Assembly (NCBI RefSeq): GCF_002099425.1
Contig: NW_018344024.1
Coordinates: 3,361,001 to 3,425,000 of the forward strand
Origin: Phascolarctos cinereus
Lineage: Eukaryota > Chordata > Mammalia > Diprotodontia > Phascolarctidae
Reading direction: 5' to 3'
DNA: 64,000 nucleotides
Part shown: one piece after another, positions 43,600 to 55,794 of the stretch
Position numbering within the stretch: position 1 is the first letter of the stretch
How the letters are laid out: the number at the start of each line of letters is the position of its first letter
Made by a program: the position numbers and the translations under genes
Notes under the pieces: generated by a model
What the model was told of the DNA's origin: nothing
What the model saw: only the letters and a program-made list of their open reading frames with translations
Databases searched by the model: none

Positions 43600-46190
43600 A
43601 TTATAATTTTTATTATATTAGCTTTAACTATCCATGAGAAGCTGACATTTTCCAGTTGTTAGATCTGATTTTATTTGTGTGAAAAGTGTTTTATAATAAT
43701 GTTCATATACTTCCTGGGTTTATCTTGGCAAATAGACTCCCAAATATTTTATACTGTCTACAGTTATTTTAAATGGAATTTCTATTTCTATCTCTTGCTG
43801 CTGAGCTTTCTTAGTAATATATAAAGATGTTGATGATTTATGTGGTTTTATTTTATATCCTACAACTTTGCTAAAGTTGTTAATTATTTCAGGAAGGTTT
43901 TTAGTTGATTCTCTAGGATTCCCTATGTATACCATCATATTAACTGCAAGGAGTGATAGTTTTGTCTCCTCATTGCCTAGATTAATTCTTTCAATTTCTT
44001 TTTCTTCTCTTATTGTTAAAGCTAACATTTCTAGTACAATATTGAATAATAGTGGTGACGATAGGAAACTTTGTTTCACCCATGGCCTCATTGGGAAGGT
44101 TTATTACTTATTCCTATTATAGATAATGCTTGCTAATGGTGTTAGTTAGATACTGCTTATCATTTTAAGGAAACCTCCATTTGTTCCTATGCTCTCTAGT
44201 GTTTTTAATAGGAATGGGTTCTGTGTTTTGTCAAAAGCTTTTTCTGCATCTATTGAGATTATCATATGTTTTCTGTTGTTTTCAATATTGATACAGTCAA
44301 TTATGCTGATAGTTTTCCTGATATAGGATCAGCCCTGTATTACTTATATAAATTCCATCTGGTCAGTGTATTATCTTGGTGATAAATTGTTGTAATCTCT
44401 TTGTTAATAATTCATTTTAAATTTTTGCATGAATATTCATTATTGAAATTGGTCTATAATTTTCTTTCTCCATTTTGGGTCTTCTCAGTTTAGGTATCAA
44501 CACCATATTTGTGTTATAAAAATAATTTTGCAGGACTCTTTCTTCACCTATTTTTCCAAATAGTTTATCGAGTATTGAGATTAATTATCCTTTAAATGTT
44601 TGGTAAAATTCACTTTTAAGTTCATCTGGCCCTGGAGATTTTTTTTTGCTTAGCAAGTTCATTGATGACTTGTTCAATTTATTTTTCTGTAATGGGTTTA
44701 TTTAAGTATTTTATTTTCTCTTCTGTTAATCTGGGCAATTTACATTTTTGTAAATGTTCATCCATCTCACTAAGATTTTCAGGTTTATTGGCATTAAGTT
44801 GGGCAAAATAGCTCCTAATTATTTCTTTAATTTCTTCTTTGTTGATGGTGAATTCACCCTTTTCATTTTTGATACTGGCAATTTAGTTTTCTCCTATTTT
44901 ATTTATTTATTATTTACTTATCTATTTTATTTTTTTCATAAAACCAGATCTTAGTTTTATTTTTTAATTCAATACTTATCTTACTTTTAAAATTACTACT
45001 CTCAGATTTGATTTTTAGAATTTCTAATTTGCTATTTAATTAAGGGTTTTTATTTTGTTCTTTTTCTACCCTTTTTAGTTGCATTCCAAATTCATTGACC
45101 TGTTCTTTTTCTATTTCATTCATGTAAGCATTTAGAAATATAAGATTCCCCCTAAGAATTGCTTTGGCTGCATCCCATAACTTTTGGTATGCTTTCTCAT
45201 TATTGTCATTCTCACAGATGAAGTTATAATTGCATCTATGATTTATTGTTTGACTTACTCATACTTTAGGATTAGAGTATTTACTTTCCAATTAACTTTT
45301 AGTGTATCTTTCCATGGCCCTTTATTGCAAGTAATTTTTATTGCATCATGGACTAAAAAGGATACATTTAATATTTCTACCTTTTTTGCCTTTGATTTTA
45401 AGAATTTTATGCCCTAATATGTGGTCAATTTTTATGTAGGTACTATGTACTGCTGAGAAAAAGGGATATTACTTTCTATCCTCATTCAATTTTCTCCAGA
45501 GGTCTAATATATCTAACTTTTCTAAAATTCTATTCACCTCCTTACCTTCTTTCTTGTTTATTTTGTGGTTAGATTTATCTAATTCTGAGAGGAGGAGGTT
45601 GAGGTCCCCCACCAGTATAGTTTTACTATCTATTTCTTCCTGTAACTCACTTAACTTCCCCTCTAAAAGTTAGGACGCTATGCCACTTAAGGCATACATG
45701 TTTAATATTGATATTACCTCATTGTCTATGGTACCTTTTCACAAAATGTCATTTCCTTCTTTGTCTCTTTTAATTAAATCTACCTTAGCTTTTGTTTCTG
45801 TTCGGTTGGTTTTTTTGTTTTGGTTTGGTTTTTTGCTTAGACAATTGGGGTTAAGTGACTTTCTCAAGGTGACACAGCTAGTAAGTGTCAAGTATCTGAG
45901 TCCAGATTAGAACTGAGGTCCTCCTGACTTCAAGGCCAGAGCTCTATTCCCTGTGGCACCTAGCTACCCTTAAATTGCTATTTATTTTTGGTCTCTGATT
46001 TTTTTTTACTTCAGTTGAACCATAATATATTCTGCTACAGCCTTTTACCTTACTCTCTGTGTGTCTCTCTGATTCTAATATTTTTCTTGTAAAAAAATAT
46101 TGTAAGATTCTGGTTTTTAATCCACTCTGGAATCTCTTTCTGACCAAATATTCATTCCTCTTATTTCCCTTATGTTTCTTCTAATGTAGC
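43600..46190 (-). mobile_element. L1 ORF2 fragment, minus strand
   Basis: On the minus strand, the endonuclease start region ('gagattccagagtggattaa', 46.1 kb) leads through the reverse transcriptase to 43.6 kb. At the catalytic site the reading is LSLLAVNMMVYIGNPRES (about 43.93-43.98 kb), so the FADD motif is lost. The longest open piece is 123 codons at 43,720-44,091. A SINE splits it at 45.81-45.97 kb. 3'- and 5'-truncated. Confidence 0.85.
45808..45970 (-). mobile_element. tRNA-type marsupial SINE
   Basis: Minus strand: T/G-rich tail, 'ggggttaagtgactttctca', 'gaactgaggtcctcctgact', 'tggcacctagctaccct'. It is inserted in the endonuclease part of the minus-strand L1. Confidence 0.9.
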
Positions 46191-46194
46191 TTAT

Positions 46195-46430
46195 ATCTCC
46201 AAGGTCCACAGCTAGTGTTGTTTTAATTGCACTGTATTGTGCTCCCAGCTAATTCCCACCCCAGTATCTGTAAATCTATCTTTCTTCCTTTATAAGCCAT
46301 TGTGATTTGGACAAATAAGTCATTATTACTTTTTGTTGGCTTTTTAAAACATAATTTGAATTTTTAAGTATTCATTTCGTAGGAGCATTCTTGGGCTTCA
46401 GAATGTTCCAACCAGAAAAAAATATATACA

Positions 46431-46462
<32 letters not shown>

Positions 46463-47190
46463 CATACACACACACACACATACACACACATATAGACGTG
46501 TACATATTGCTATGTATGTATTATTCCTTATTTCATTCAAGTCAAACTATTACCACAACTTTGACCATCATCTGCTCTCAGAACCTGGTGGAGATAACAC
46601 AGAACAACGGGTACAAGAACCTTGTGAATAGAAGTATCCCCAAAATTATAAGACCTTCTTCAGCCCTAAGTCCCACAATTATCTTTAAGGGGAGAAATTA
46701 TTGTGCACAGGGAGGCTACCTTCCTCATTACCACTGAAAACAGCTATTGACCAACTTCCACCAACAAGTAGATGGGCACAGGTACTATGGGAGAGGCAGC
46801 ACTTCCCAGACTACCAGTCCTATTTACAGTCCAGTCCTCCTGTGCAGAAGGAGCTACCAACTAGTAACCAACTTCAATATATGTCAAACAAGTCAGCTAA
46901 TTGAAGCATCAGGATATTCTGAGGGAGAGAGAGATTAGAAAGCATGCAACAGGGAAGTCAAACAACTACCACCACCTTAATAACTATTATCCTTCAGATC
47001 CTAATACAGACATGACCCTTAACCCAAGAGCCTTTAGGATAGCAGTGTTTCTGGTTTAATGCCATTAGCATTAAAGTATTGCAAAAACTCCTGCAAAACA
47101 ACTCCTAACCTCTGGAAGTGAAATCTGACAACTGATTCTGTTCATACTTTAGTATCCAGAGCTACTAAAGACCCAGAAAATCTATAATGC
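46195..47190. other. Unassigned, with an (ACAT)n/(AC)n array
   Basis: The array lies at 46,422-46,492. The remaining 700 nt (46.5-47.19 kb) are more balanced in composition than usual here and hold overlapping plus-strand frames of 79, 67 and 63 codons. I recognise no family. Confidence 0.4.
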
Positions 47191-47194
47191 TTCA

Positions 47195-47305
47195 GGTGAC
47201 ATAAAAAAGGCAAAAGTAGTAATCCTGATCTTAGCCAAAGCAAAAGCAAAAATAGATAATTAAATGAGTTAATCAGAGAAGCTACATTTTGCTAAAAGGT
47301 CAAGT
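47195..47305 (+). mobile_element. Short L1 ORF2 fragment
   Basis: 'aaaaaaggcaaaagtagtaa', 'gccaaagcaaaagcaaaaat' and 'ctacattttgctaaaaggt' match the endonuclease region of the other L1 copies (compare 39.55-39.65 kb). Confidence 0.75.
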
Positions 47306-47394
47306 TGTTCAATATCAGAAACTGATTTTTTTTATTAGTGGAAATGGCATTAAAGACGACGCATTATAATCTGTCTCTGTACTCTAAGGACCAT

Positions 47395-47650
47395 AGGACC
47401 TTTCCATCATTAAGCACTTTCTGTGTGCCAGGTACTAAACTAAACACTTTACAAATATTACCTCATTTGATTCTTACAAACAACCCTGAGAGGTTGATAG
47501 TAGTATTATCCCCATTTTACAATTGAAACAGAAAAAGGTCATCACTTGCCTAGGGTTGTACAGCTAAGTGTCTTAGACTATGTTTGAATTAAGACCTTCC
47601 AGTCTCCTGGTCCATTGTTCTATCAATTGCACCACATAGCTGCTTCAGTA
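47395..47650 (-). mobile_element. MIR SINE, near full length
   Basis: 'ctgtgtgccaggtactaaac', 'ttacctcatttgattcttac', 'attatccccattttacaatt', 'ttgcctagggttgtacagct' and 'caccacatagctgcttcag' give a complete minus-strand MIR. Confidence 0.85.
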
Positions 47651-47839
47651 GAAGAATAGAAGAAAAATGATATTTTAGAGAAATTGTGGCAAGGGGGATC
47701 AAGAGTTTGAAGAGAATTTCTCTATCATGAATATGTCCTCAATATAATGTTACAGGGTATAGGATAGAAATGGGAACATCATGATTCTTCATCAGCAAGA
47801 TCAAAGCTGATTTTAGATTTTTATTTTGTTTTATATGCA

Positions 47840-48445
47840 AAGTTCATATTATAAAATTGCACTTTGTTGAAATTACTTTAAAACAAGGTACTATCAAACT
47901 GAGGATCGATTTTACCAGGCATAAAGGGACTTTAAAATTGGAAATTACCAAGTGTAGTGATAAACCAATACTTTCTGGTTAGTAAAATTCTAATTGTGGA
48001 GCTCCTCCAAGGATCTGAGATAAATTTTTATTTAACATTTCTATAAATGATTTGGAAGAAGGACTTTGCCAAGGAATATCCAAATCTCCAGATAACATTA
48101 AACTTTTTAAGATAGTGAAGGACTAGGGTAATAGGATTAAACTTCAGAAGGTCTCCCAAGGTTGATTAAGTGGGAACAAAAGGTGCAGGTGCAATGCAAA
48201 TAGAAGCAATATAAATTAAAGAACTTGAGGAGAAAAAAAGAAAATAAGCTATGTTTCCTAATAAACAGGGTTTCAGATATTTCACAGTCCAAGAAAGAAA
48301 CCATGGAACCATGGGAGACATTTTCAAGAACCTCCGCCTCATGTGTTTCCATGACGCAAAAGAATAATAAAATGTTGGATGTCACAGAGAAAGGGATTGG
48401 TAAGAAAACTAAAAATGTTTCCTTGCCCTGAAGAATATGGTGAAG
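47840..48445 (+). mobile_element. CR1/L3 LINE reverse-transcriptase fragment
   Basis: 'cctccaaggatctgagataa' and 'tttaacatttctataaatga' parallel the CR1-clade motif PQGSVLGPLLFNIFINDL, and 'ccagataacattaaactttt' stands at the FADDTKL position. Downstream blocks ('aataggattaaacttcagaa', 'gttggatgtcacagagaaag') keep the L3 order. Heavily decayed. Confidence 0.6.
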
Positions 48446-48858
48446 CATAAGAAGAGCCCCATGTAACCATGTAAAGCAGATGGAGTAGAACTATATTATA
48501 TACACATTCAATCTCAACATAAATTCCCACAGTATTGTTTTTGATTGTTTATTTTGAATTGATATCTTAATGATTCATCCCTTTTGATATCATTCACATA
48601 ATATAATCTAAGTGGAAAAAAAAGGCAGCCATGATAGTATGTGTGTTACTTTAGACTACTTTAAATTTTTGAGTTTATATCTTAAAGAATATAGCTGAAA
48701 ATGAAGGGAGTTTTGCTCATTCATTAGGAAGACAGTCAAGCAAATTTGCTAAAGAAGCCTGGTTGATTGAAACATGCGTTAGCCTAAATATAGAGGTTAG
48801 ACAAAAACAACAGTGCCTTGTGCATATAGGCAAAGTGAGAAGAAAAGGAAAGACTTTT
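48446..48858. other. No recognised feature
   Basis: Unassigned AT-rich sequence. Confidence 0.45.
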
Positions 48859-48859
48859 T

Positions 48860-49012
48860 TTTAAGTCAAATCCTGATTCTATTACAACTTACATGACCCT
48901 GGTCAATTCAGTGCACTTTTTTGCACCTCTGTTTCTTCATCCATGAAATGACAATATTATAACAAATCACTTCTAAGGACTTTTCCAGCACTAAATCTAT
49001 GATTAGTATGGC
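48860..49012 (+). mobile_element. THER1/MIR-type SINE
   Basis: 'caaatcctgattctattaca', 'ctctgtttcttcatccatga', 'ttttccagcactaaatctat' end as in the other THER1 copies. Confidence 0.65.
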
Positions 49013-49077
49013 TAGAGTTTCTTGTCTGTGGTCCTATTAAAAGAGTATGTACTTAATAAATATATGTCAAATACAAC

Positions 49078-49210
49078 TGCAGATGAGAAAAGGAAGTCCA
49101 AACAAATTGAATGACATGGAAGAAATCATGCAAGTGATAAATTGAAGAGTCAGGATTCTATCCTGAATCTTCTTATTTCAAATCCAATACAGTTTACCTT
49201 ATGCCATACT
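49078..49210 (-). mobile_element. MIR SINE
   Basis: 'gcagatgagaaaaggaagtc', 'caagtgataaattgaagagt', 'ccaatacagtttaccttatg'. Diverged minus-strand MIR. Confidence 0.55.
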
Positions 49211-49391
49211 TACACCCTTAGTAGGGAGTAGTGGCCAGTAGGCCATTTGAAATGAGTCTACTGAGTGAAGGTGACAAGAAAATTTCTGACCCTAGGTGAT
49301 ATATCTGACTAATTCATCTCTGAAAGAACAACAAAACTATAGCAAAACAAGTGAAAATATCATTGTAATAGATAGCAGCCTATGATATTTT

Positions 49392-49525
49392 GATACTTCT
49401 CTTGAAAGCTCCTTGAGGATGGGAACTGTCTTTTGCCTCTTTTTGTATCCTCAGCACTTAGAATGATTCCTGCCATATATTGAGCACTTCATAAAAGTTT
49501 ATTGAATTGAATTCAATTAAACCTT
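49392..49525 (+). mobile_element. L2 LINE 3' end
   Basis: 'aaagctccttgaggatggga', 'tatcctcagcacttagaatg', 'cataaaagtttattgaattg'. A clear L2 terminus. Confidence 0.75.
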
Positions 49526-49667
49526 TTTTTTCCATATGACATTTCTATATTAACTTCCTTAGTTTTGTAATTCTCCCTCTTACATTAATTTTTATTTATA
49601 TTACATCTTTTATATATGACAATTAAAAAGATAGGCTTCAGATTTGATGTATAAGGGTCATTCTGTA

Positions 49668-49845
49668 GCATGCATTCTTAGCCATTTTGTGCTATGTACC
49701 CATGTGGCAGTCTGGTGAGACCTATGGTCTTTTTCTCAGGGTTTTTTACAGCATAAAATAAACATGCATAAGATTTTAAAGAAAACCAATTCCATTTAAA
49801 TAAACAAAAGTTTCAAAAGTCAAGGTATGGCTAGATAAAATGTAT
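49668..49845 (+). mobile_element. hAT-like non-autonomous DNA element, copy A
   Basis: 'tggcagtctggtgagaccta' and nearby blocks match the element at 53,264-53,474 in the same direction. The left end is near TTCTTAGCCATTTTGTG. The right end is not resolved. Confidence 0.4.
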
Positions 49846-50187
49846 TTCAAAATAAAACTAGGAATGTTTAGTGAAACATTTTTTGTATTGCCAGAGGAGG
49901 GTATCCATGTTGTTTCAGAAAGTGTCCCTTGGTCCCAATGTCAGACGTTACTGAGCTTAATGCGCTATTGTTCTAACCCAATATGACATTTTTATTTACA
50001 ACATGCTATAACATTGACACTGTTCAGAAACACAGCCAAATTCAAAACTTCAAGGATCTGTAATTATAACCTTTCCCATAGCTTAGGCAATATTCTTCAT
50101 GAGTTGCAGTGGCTGAAAAAATTCATCACCTCTTAGCCAACTTTCTGGAGTATAGTCTTTCTGAACCTATCTAGATTGGTTCTGAAA
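49846..50187. other. No recognised feature
   Basis: Unassigned. Possibly the decayed right part of the preceding DNA element. Confidence 0.4.
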
Positions 50188-50188
50188 C

Positions 50189-50201
50189 ACACACACATAC
50201 A

Positions 50202-50235
<34 letters not shown>
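50189..50235. repeat. (AC)n microsatellite
   Basis: About 22 units with one ACGCGCAC variant. Confidence 0.95.
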
Positions 50236-50236
<1 letters not shown>

Positions 50237-50339
50237 CTATGACCAAATGCCACACTTGAAGTCTTTCCAACTTGATGCCCAATCAGACAATGTGTTGTCA
50301 ATTCTACCTTGACAAGAACTTTATATATCACTTTCTCTA

Positions 50340-50620
50340 AATACACACTGTTACTTCTTTAGTTCAGACCACATCATTTTATTGTATGCCTCAAGCCTTG
50401 CCCTGCTCCAATCCATTTCCAAAGTGCTATCAAAATAATAGTCCTAAGGTGGAAGAGTGAATATGTTGTGTCCCTGTGTAATAAATTCCGTGGTTTCTAC
50501 TATCTTTAAGATTAAATACACAATGCTCTCTTTGACTTTTACAACCTGACTCCAACCTACCTTTTCAGTCCTATTACTTATCACTCTCCTTTCTGTAGTC
50601 CAGACCAATTGATTTTTAGG
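50340..50620 (+). mobile_element. L2 LINE internal fragment
   Basis: 'tccatttccaaagtgctatc', 'taagattaaatacacaatgc', 'tacaacctgactccaaccta' and 'ttactta' are the plus-strand counterpart of the minus-strand L2 blocks at 31.9-32.0 and 62.2-62.3 kb. Confidence 0.65.
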
Positions 50621-51300
50621 ATGTTCCTCAAGCATCTCTGTGGATATGGTAGATGTGATCAAAGCTTTGCCCCAAGGCATAGAATCTGTAGGACTATGAG
50701 AAGTGTAGAAATTGTAGCACACGTCCCTTAGTTAACAAAAATAATTATTTAAAATAAGAAGCTACAAAATGATGGGTAGGATGACCTCCTTGTCATACTC
50801 CTAATTCCTATTCCTTGCAGCAACTTTCTCATGAGCAGCCACTAGCCAATTCTACATTCTCACTTTTTTTTTCCCCACAGGGTAATAAACTGTGCCTATT
50901 CCTGATTGGAGATGCAATTTGTACTACTTACTCCAGGTGTGATTTGTGGATCTCGTCCATGGTGCAATATGTCTTTATTTTTGGATTCACTGAGGACTCA
51001 AAACAACTAGAACTTCAAGCAGTTGTAGAGATGATTTGAGTCTCAGAATTTCAGTCATCACAATACCAAAATTGATCTAACAGAGGAATCTTCACTGCGA
51101 AGAAAGGTGGAAAGGGTAGGGGGGGAATACTCTAGGGGTACACCATAGATAATGTATGTTATCTGTTTGTGTTTAAATTATAGATCATTGGGAGGAAAAA
51201 ATCTCTAAATACTACTAATATTTTGGATATTTTTGATAAGTAGTTATGTTCATTAGAAAGGTATACTTTGAAAAATAAAGCACTCTCTTGCCCAACTTTA
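50621..51300. other. Unassigned, with one exon-like frame
   Basis: A 74-codon frame (50,815-51,039) crosses a good 3' splice-acceptor sequence, (T)8-CCCCACAG, at 50,871-50,880. No upstream or downstream partner and no known domain, so it is not called a gene. Confidence 0.35.
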
Positions 51301-51301
51301 A

Positions 51302-51488
51302 GTAGCATAGTTCAGTGAGAAGAGTGCTGTATTTGGGGCCTGATGATCTTCCTTCAAATCCTGGCTCTGCTTCCTATTATGTGTTGTTGGACAAATCACT
51401 TCAGCTTTCTAGGCTTCAGCTTCAGTATGTAAAAAGGGGATTGGACTAGATGGTCTCTAATATATTTTCAATCTCTAAATCTATAAAC
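51302..51488 (+). mobile_element. THER1/MIR-type SINE
   Basis: 'cagtgagaagagtgctgtat', 'cttcaaatcctggctctgct', 'gggattggactagatggtct', 'caatctctaaatctataaac'. A good THER1 copy. Confidence 0.8.
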
Positions 51489-51554
51489 CCATGTATTCTT
51501 AGAACTCTATTCACTAAGAGAAAAGAACTATCTACCCTATGCTACAAAAAAGAC

Positions 51555-51795
51555 AAAATCTAACAATTATACAGAAATTAATGCTTACAAAATACATTCC
51601 ATATTTTGTCTCCTTTGAGTCTCACAACAATCCCATGAAGTAGTTACTGATATCAATGTGATCAATTTTTTAAACTAGATAGTAGATTATCAGAGATGAT
51701 AAGTGAATTGCTCAAATTCACACAGCCAGAAAATAGTAGAACCATGAAACAATCTATCTTCTAACTCAAAGGTTAGTGTTCTCTCTACTCCATCT
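51555..51795 (-). mobile_element. MIR SINE
   Basis: 'tgagtctcacaacaatccca', 'attgctcaaattcacacagc', 'gttagtgttctctctactcc'. Minus-strand MIR. Confidence 0.65.
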
Positions 51796-53263
51796 TATTT
51801 CTTCTAATTTACCACAAGAAGTAGGAATGTCACCTATTGATGACTCATTTAGACTGTCAACATATAATCCTTAGGAATTTAGGGGTAGTCTGAGGGAGTA
51901 TGTCTCAGTTATTATGCTTACAGTTATGTTACAGTTGTCTAAAATTTGATGTCTTTCTGAGATTAACAATAATACAAATATTTACATTTGATGTTTGGTT
52001 ACAAAGTAAATAAATATAACTTCCTGGCTATTGCTTCCCAAGGCAAATAAAAGGAATGAAAGGAAATATTGTAGAAAACTGGCTACTATGGAATGTTAAC
52101 AAATGCCCTCAAGAATCACTCAGGAAAAAAAAAATCAATAGCCAGACATCCAAGTTCAAACTTGAAGGGATTTTTAAAGGGTGATAAATCCCCATGACTC
52201 TTCCAGGAAGTTTTGGACTCTACACCCAATCAAAAAAGAATGCAACAACTTTAAGTCACTTTATCTAGCGGTTCAGTATTCTTCAACATTTGTGGAAAAT
52301 ATAAAGCATATACAATTCCTGTTTCCATGAGGCCTAGGAAATAAAATAATTTCCAAGGAAGTTACATATTCTCTTGCCACCCAAATAGCATGAATCCCTA
52401 AAACTAATCTGGAGGAATTAATGGTGTGGATCTGAAATTTTATTATTTGTTGCCAGGACTAAAGTTTAAGTAGTAAATGGCATTTTTGATAACATAGAAA
52501 ATAGTGGGTAATTTATCTCATTTACTTACAAGATGAAATGTGAAATGAATACCATGAAGTAAAAAATTTCCCCAGAGATGTTCAGATTTTTGCAAAACAA
52601 ACATCCTTCCTGGACTACTTGCATCAGCTTTGTAGACACATCTACAGAATTAACAATCCGTGAAATGTAACACCATGAGAAAAACTTACAGATATCTGAC
52701 TTTTCAGTGGCTAGATTAAAAGTGTACCAATGTTATTTGGGGGAGGGAGAGGATTCAGATGAGAAATTCCATTTGTTTTCCTCAATAATTCAATATTTTG
52801 TATGTTTTTATGTGCTGGCTGATGAACCATTCAATGTTAAGATATTAAAGATGTCAGGAGTTATCATTAACATTGCCTTCAAAACTCACACTTGTGAACA
52901 AAATTTGTAGACAATATTTGTAGCTAATAATACATGGTATATAGCATATTTCCATATATTTCTTTTTGACTCAATCTGTATTTTGATACACTGTATTAAA
53001 AAATGACATATTGCATTTCACTGGAAAGATTTGATTCTAAATACTCATAGTGGAGAGACTTTTCTTTCTGTCATCATAGAACTATAGATTCTAATATTTT
53101 ATTGGGGAGAAATTATTCCTTTATGGTTTCAAAAGTGTTTTAATAAGTTCTTTCATGTTCAAACTGAACTCTTCAGAAAATGTCTGAAAGTATCCAAAAA
53201 GAGGTATTAATACACATAAAGAGATTTTTATGTTAGCAGAAGACAGTTTGGCTATCACTAAAA
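51796..53263. other. No recognised feature
   Basis: About 1.5 kb without a repeat that I can name. The 67-codon frame at 52,707-52,910 shows no domain. Confidence 0.45.
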
Positions 53264-53474
53264 CAGGAGTTCTAAATAATTTGGAAAGGGCATGTATCCC
53301 TTTGACAGTCTGGTGAAGTCTATAAAATGATTTTCAGATTTTTTAAATTCAGAGTTTAAAACCTTGCCAAATTTCAGTTAGGTTGGTGAAAAGGAAGGCG
53401 CTCTTACTTTCCTCCATCCAAGTTCATGGACCTTCTAAAATCTATCCATAGATTCCTTGGATTAAGAACTCCTA
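53264..53474 (+). mobile_element. hAT-like non-autonomous DNA element, copy B
   Basis: The 211 bp are bounded by imperfect terminal inverted repeats: CAGGAGTTCTAAATAATTTG at the left, and the right end reads TAGGAGTTCTTAATCCAAGG on the opposite strand (about 15 of 20 positions shared). The internal 'ttgacagtctggtgaagtct' is shared with copy A. Flanking 8 bp are only partly similar. No transposase sequence, as in MITE-type elements. The hAT assignment rests on the CAGG(G/A)-type ends and is tentative. Confidence 0.55.
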
Positions 53475-53792
53475 TTCTAATGGAAGCAAAGAGATTAATA
53501 AGCAATTTCCATTATGTCATGAATAGCATCCTCTAATAACAGAAGAGGGAGTAGGGGTCAATGAGGAGTTCAGTAGGAGTTTCAATTTGGAAGTGAAGGT
53601 AATCCACACTTTCATCATGCAAACAAATATCTGATGAATACATTTATTGGGAAAAATAAAATCATCGGAAATTAAGAGTGATGGGTAGTGACCATTTTCT
53701 TATCAAGGAATTCAGTTTAACTTGGAATCAGAAAGAAAAAAAAACTGGAAAGAAAAGTCTTTCCTATATTGGTGCCAGTCTTAGTATGAGTG
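53475..53792. other. No recognised feature
   Basis: Unassigned. Confidence 0.45.
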
Positions 53793-53975
53793 GCACTATA
53801 TTGAGGTGGAAAGAACCATTGAAAACAAAATTTAAAAACAGGTACCAGTCTGACACTAACTAGCTATGTGAAAGTGGGCATCTCATACTTTTAATTTCTT
53901 AGTCAGTAAAATGGCAGGACGAGGGAGGAAGGTTTGAGATATTGATGATCTCTATGTCCCTGGTTTTATGATTCT
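53793..53975 (+). mobile_element. THER1/MIR-type SINE
   Basis: 'gacactaactagctatgtga', 'ttaatttcttagtcagtaaa', 'gatgatctctatgtccctgg'. Diverged. Confidence 0.6.
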
Positions 53976-54424
53976 TTTTATTCTTATGCCTAGTGAAAGG
54001 GAGCTTAAAAATATTAGCTTAGCCATTATTTAATTCCTACATGTTTATTTCTGATGCATGAAGTTCCAAAGTATCAAGAGTAGCCTGCACTTCATATTAA
54101 AACAAACAAGTACTAGCTAGCAGAATCTGAATGAATTGGAATTCAGATCATAGTGAGAACTAAGGATCCTCAAGGTTTCAGAAAGCCTTTTTAACAGCTT
54201 TTAACCCTTTGAGTTATTTTTAATGAACAAGCATGAGAATAAAATATAGCAATAGGAATAGATGAAACAATATTTTAATATTTTATCAAACTCTTCTCAC
54301 TAATTCTCCCTGTAAATTCATTAACCATTGAGTAATATTTTACCATCAATTAAAAAATCTAGCTTGTGCAAAATTCCTCCCCTAATATGAACCATTTACC
54401 ATAGAATACATTTGCTCTGTAGTA
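53976..54424. other. No recognised feature
   Basis: Unassigned AT-rich sequence. Confidence 0.45.
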
Positions 54425-54560
54425 GAACGCACAGTTATTTACCTGATAAAGTTAAGAGTTCCTTTTGGCATGGGCCCTGTACAAAGATGAGTTACAGAGC
54501 CAAGATTTGAACCAAGAACTCTGATTCCAAATCTGGAGCTCATTCATCATCTATCTACAC
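54425..54560 (-). mobile_element. MIR SINE fragment
   Basis: 'gagttacagagccaagattt', 'gaaccaagaactctgattcc', 'aaatctggagctcattcatc' match the 3' side of minus-strand MIR. Confidence 0.55.
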
Positions 54561-55790
54561 TCAAGTTATGTTTTTAAAACATTAAAGAAAGGAAAAAATA
54601 AGCAATCTTATCAAAGTACAACTACAGTCTTCCACGGCTCTGAGAAGCAAAATATCTTGTCCTGACTATTTTAGTTATCAAAGTAAGTTTAAGCTCCAAA
54701 TTGATTAATGGCTTTCTTTTCTCATATGAATGAATTTTGTAAACAATATCTGGTTGTGTTGCATACTTTCACTAACAAAGTCCTATACAACTTTCATTAA
54801 ATAACTTTTAGGATATGTTAGGCATGGCCTGGCACAATGATCTATACACACTCAATAATAATTGATAGTATATTAGCTTGAATTTAAAACACTTCTTCCA
54901 TTAACACTATTTGATTTCAGAAAAGTGTAAGTTTGTTTTTATTGTAATGATTTTCCTGGATGGTAAGGTCTGAACACCAAATTCAGTTCTATATTTCCCC
55001 CTAAAAAAAAAAACAACAAATTTGCACTTGAACCTAATGTAGACAAGTGTATAGTAGTGATTGAAGAATAGATTTGTTTCTTTTGCTTAAATTGTATAGA
55101 AAGCCTCTGAGTCTAATCATATGTTTTTAAAACTGAAAATCATTACAATTCACATTTTCAAGATCCTCTCCAAAGATTTCAGTCTTTGTTGATTATATTG
55201 CAAAGTAGGCATTCTGCCAGGAAATTAAATCACTGAACAGTATTACCTTCCAACAAACAAAAAATTTTTCACATCACTGAGAATTATCATTGATACATTT
55301 CCCAAAAATGTAAATTACTTTTTGGACACTAAGCTGTCATACACACTGAATGCAAGTAAGTGCCTGCTTTTTGTTTGGTAGTAAAAGATTTGTGTAGTGT
55401 GGCCTTATTGTAATGCATTTTTGTAATACACTCATGATACAGGAATGTATAACAATCTTAAAGCCTATCATTTATGAAAAGCTATTTTACAAAAAAGAGT
55501 AATGGGAGTAGAATCTAAATGTGAAGAAAAAAGACTCTATGAAGTGAAGAGTGCATATTATTTAAAATGCAATTCATTCAAAAGGGTATTGTTGAAATCA
55601 GGGGTGTGCTAGAGACAACTCAAACTAGTTCCTCTAGCCAATTGTTAAAATTTTAGTATAAGCATCTACCTCAGGGCATTTAAATATACAACAATGACAA
55701 TTAAAATACCCTATATTTTTAACTTCTTTTTCATTTCCCAAATTGTATTCATAGATTTGACCTTTATTAATGTATGGGAAATAGGCCACA
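54561..55790. other. No recognised feature
   Basis: About 1.2 kb without recognised repeats; one of the least repeat-laden stretches of the window. Confidence 0.45.
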
Positions 55791-55794
55791 TAGA

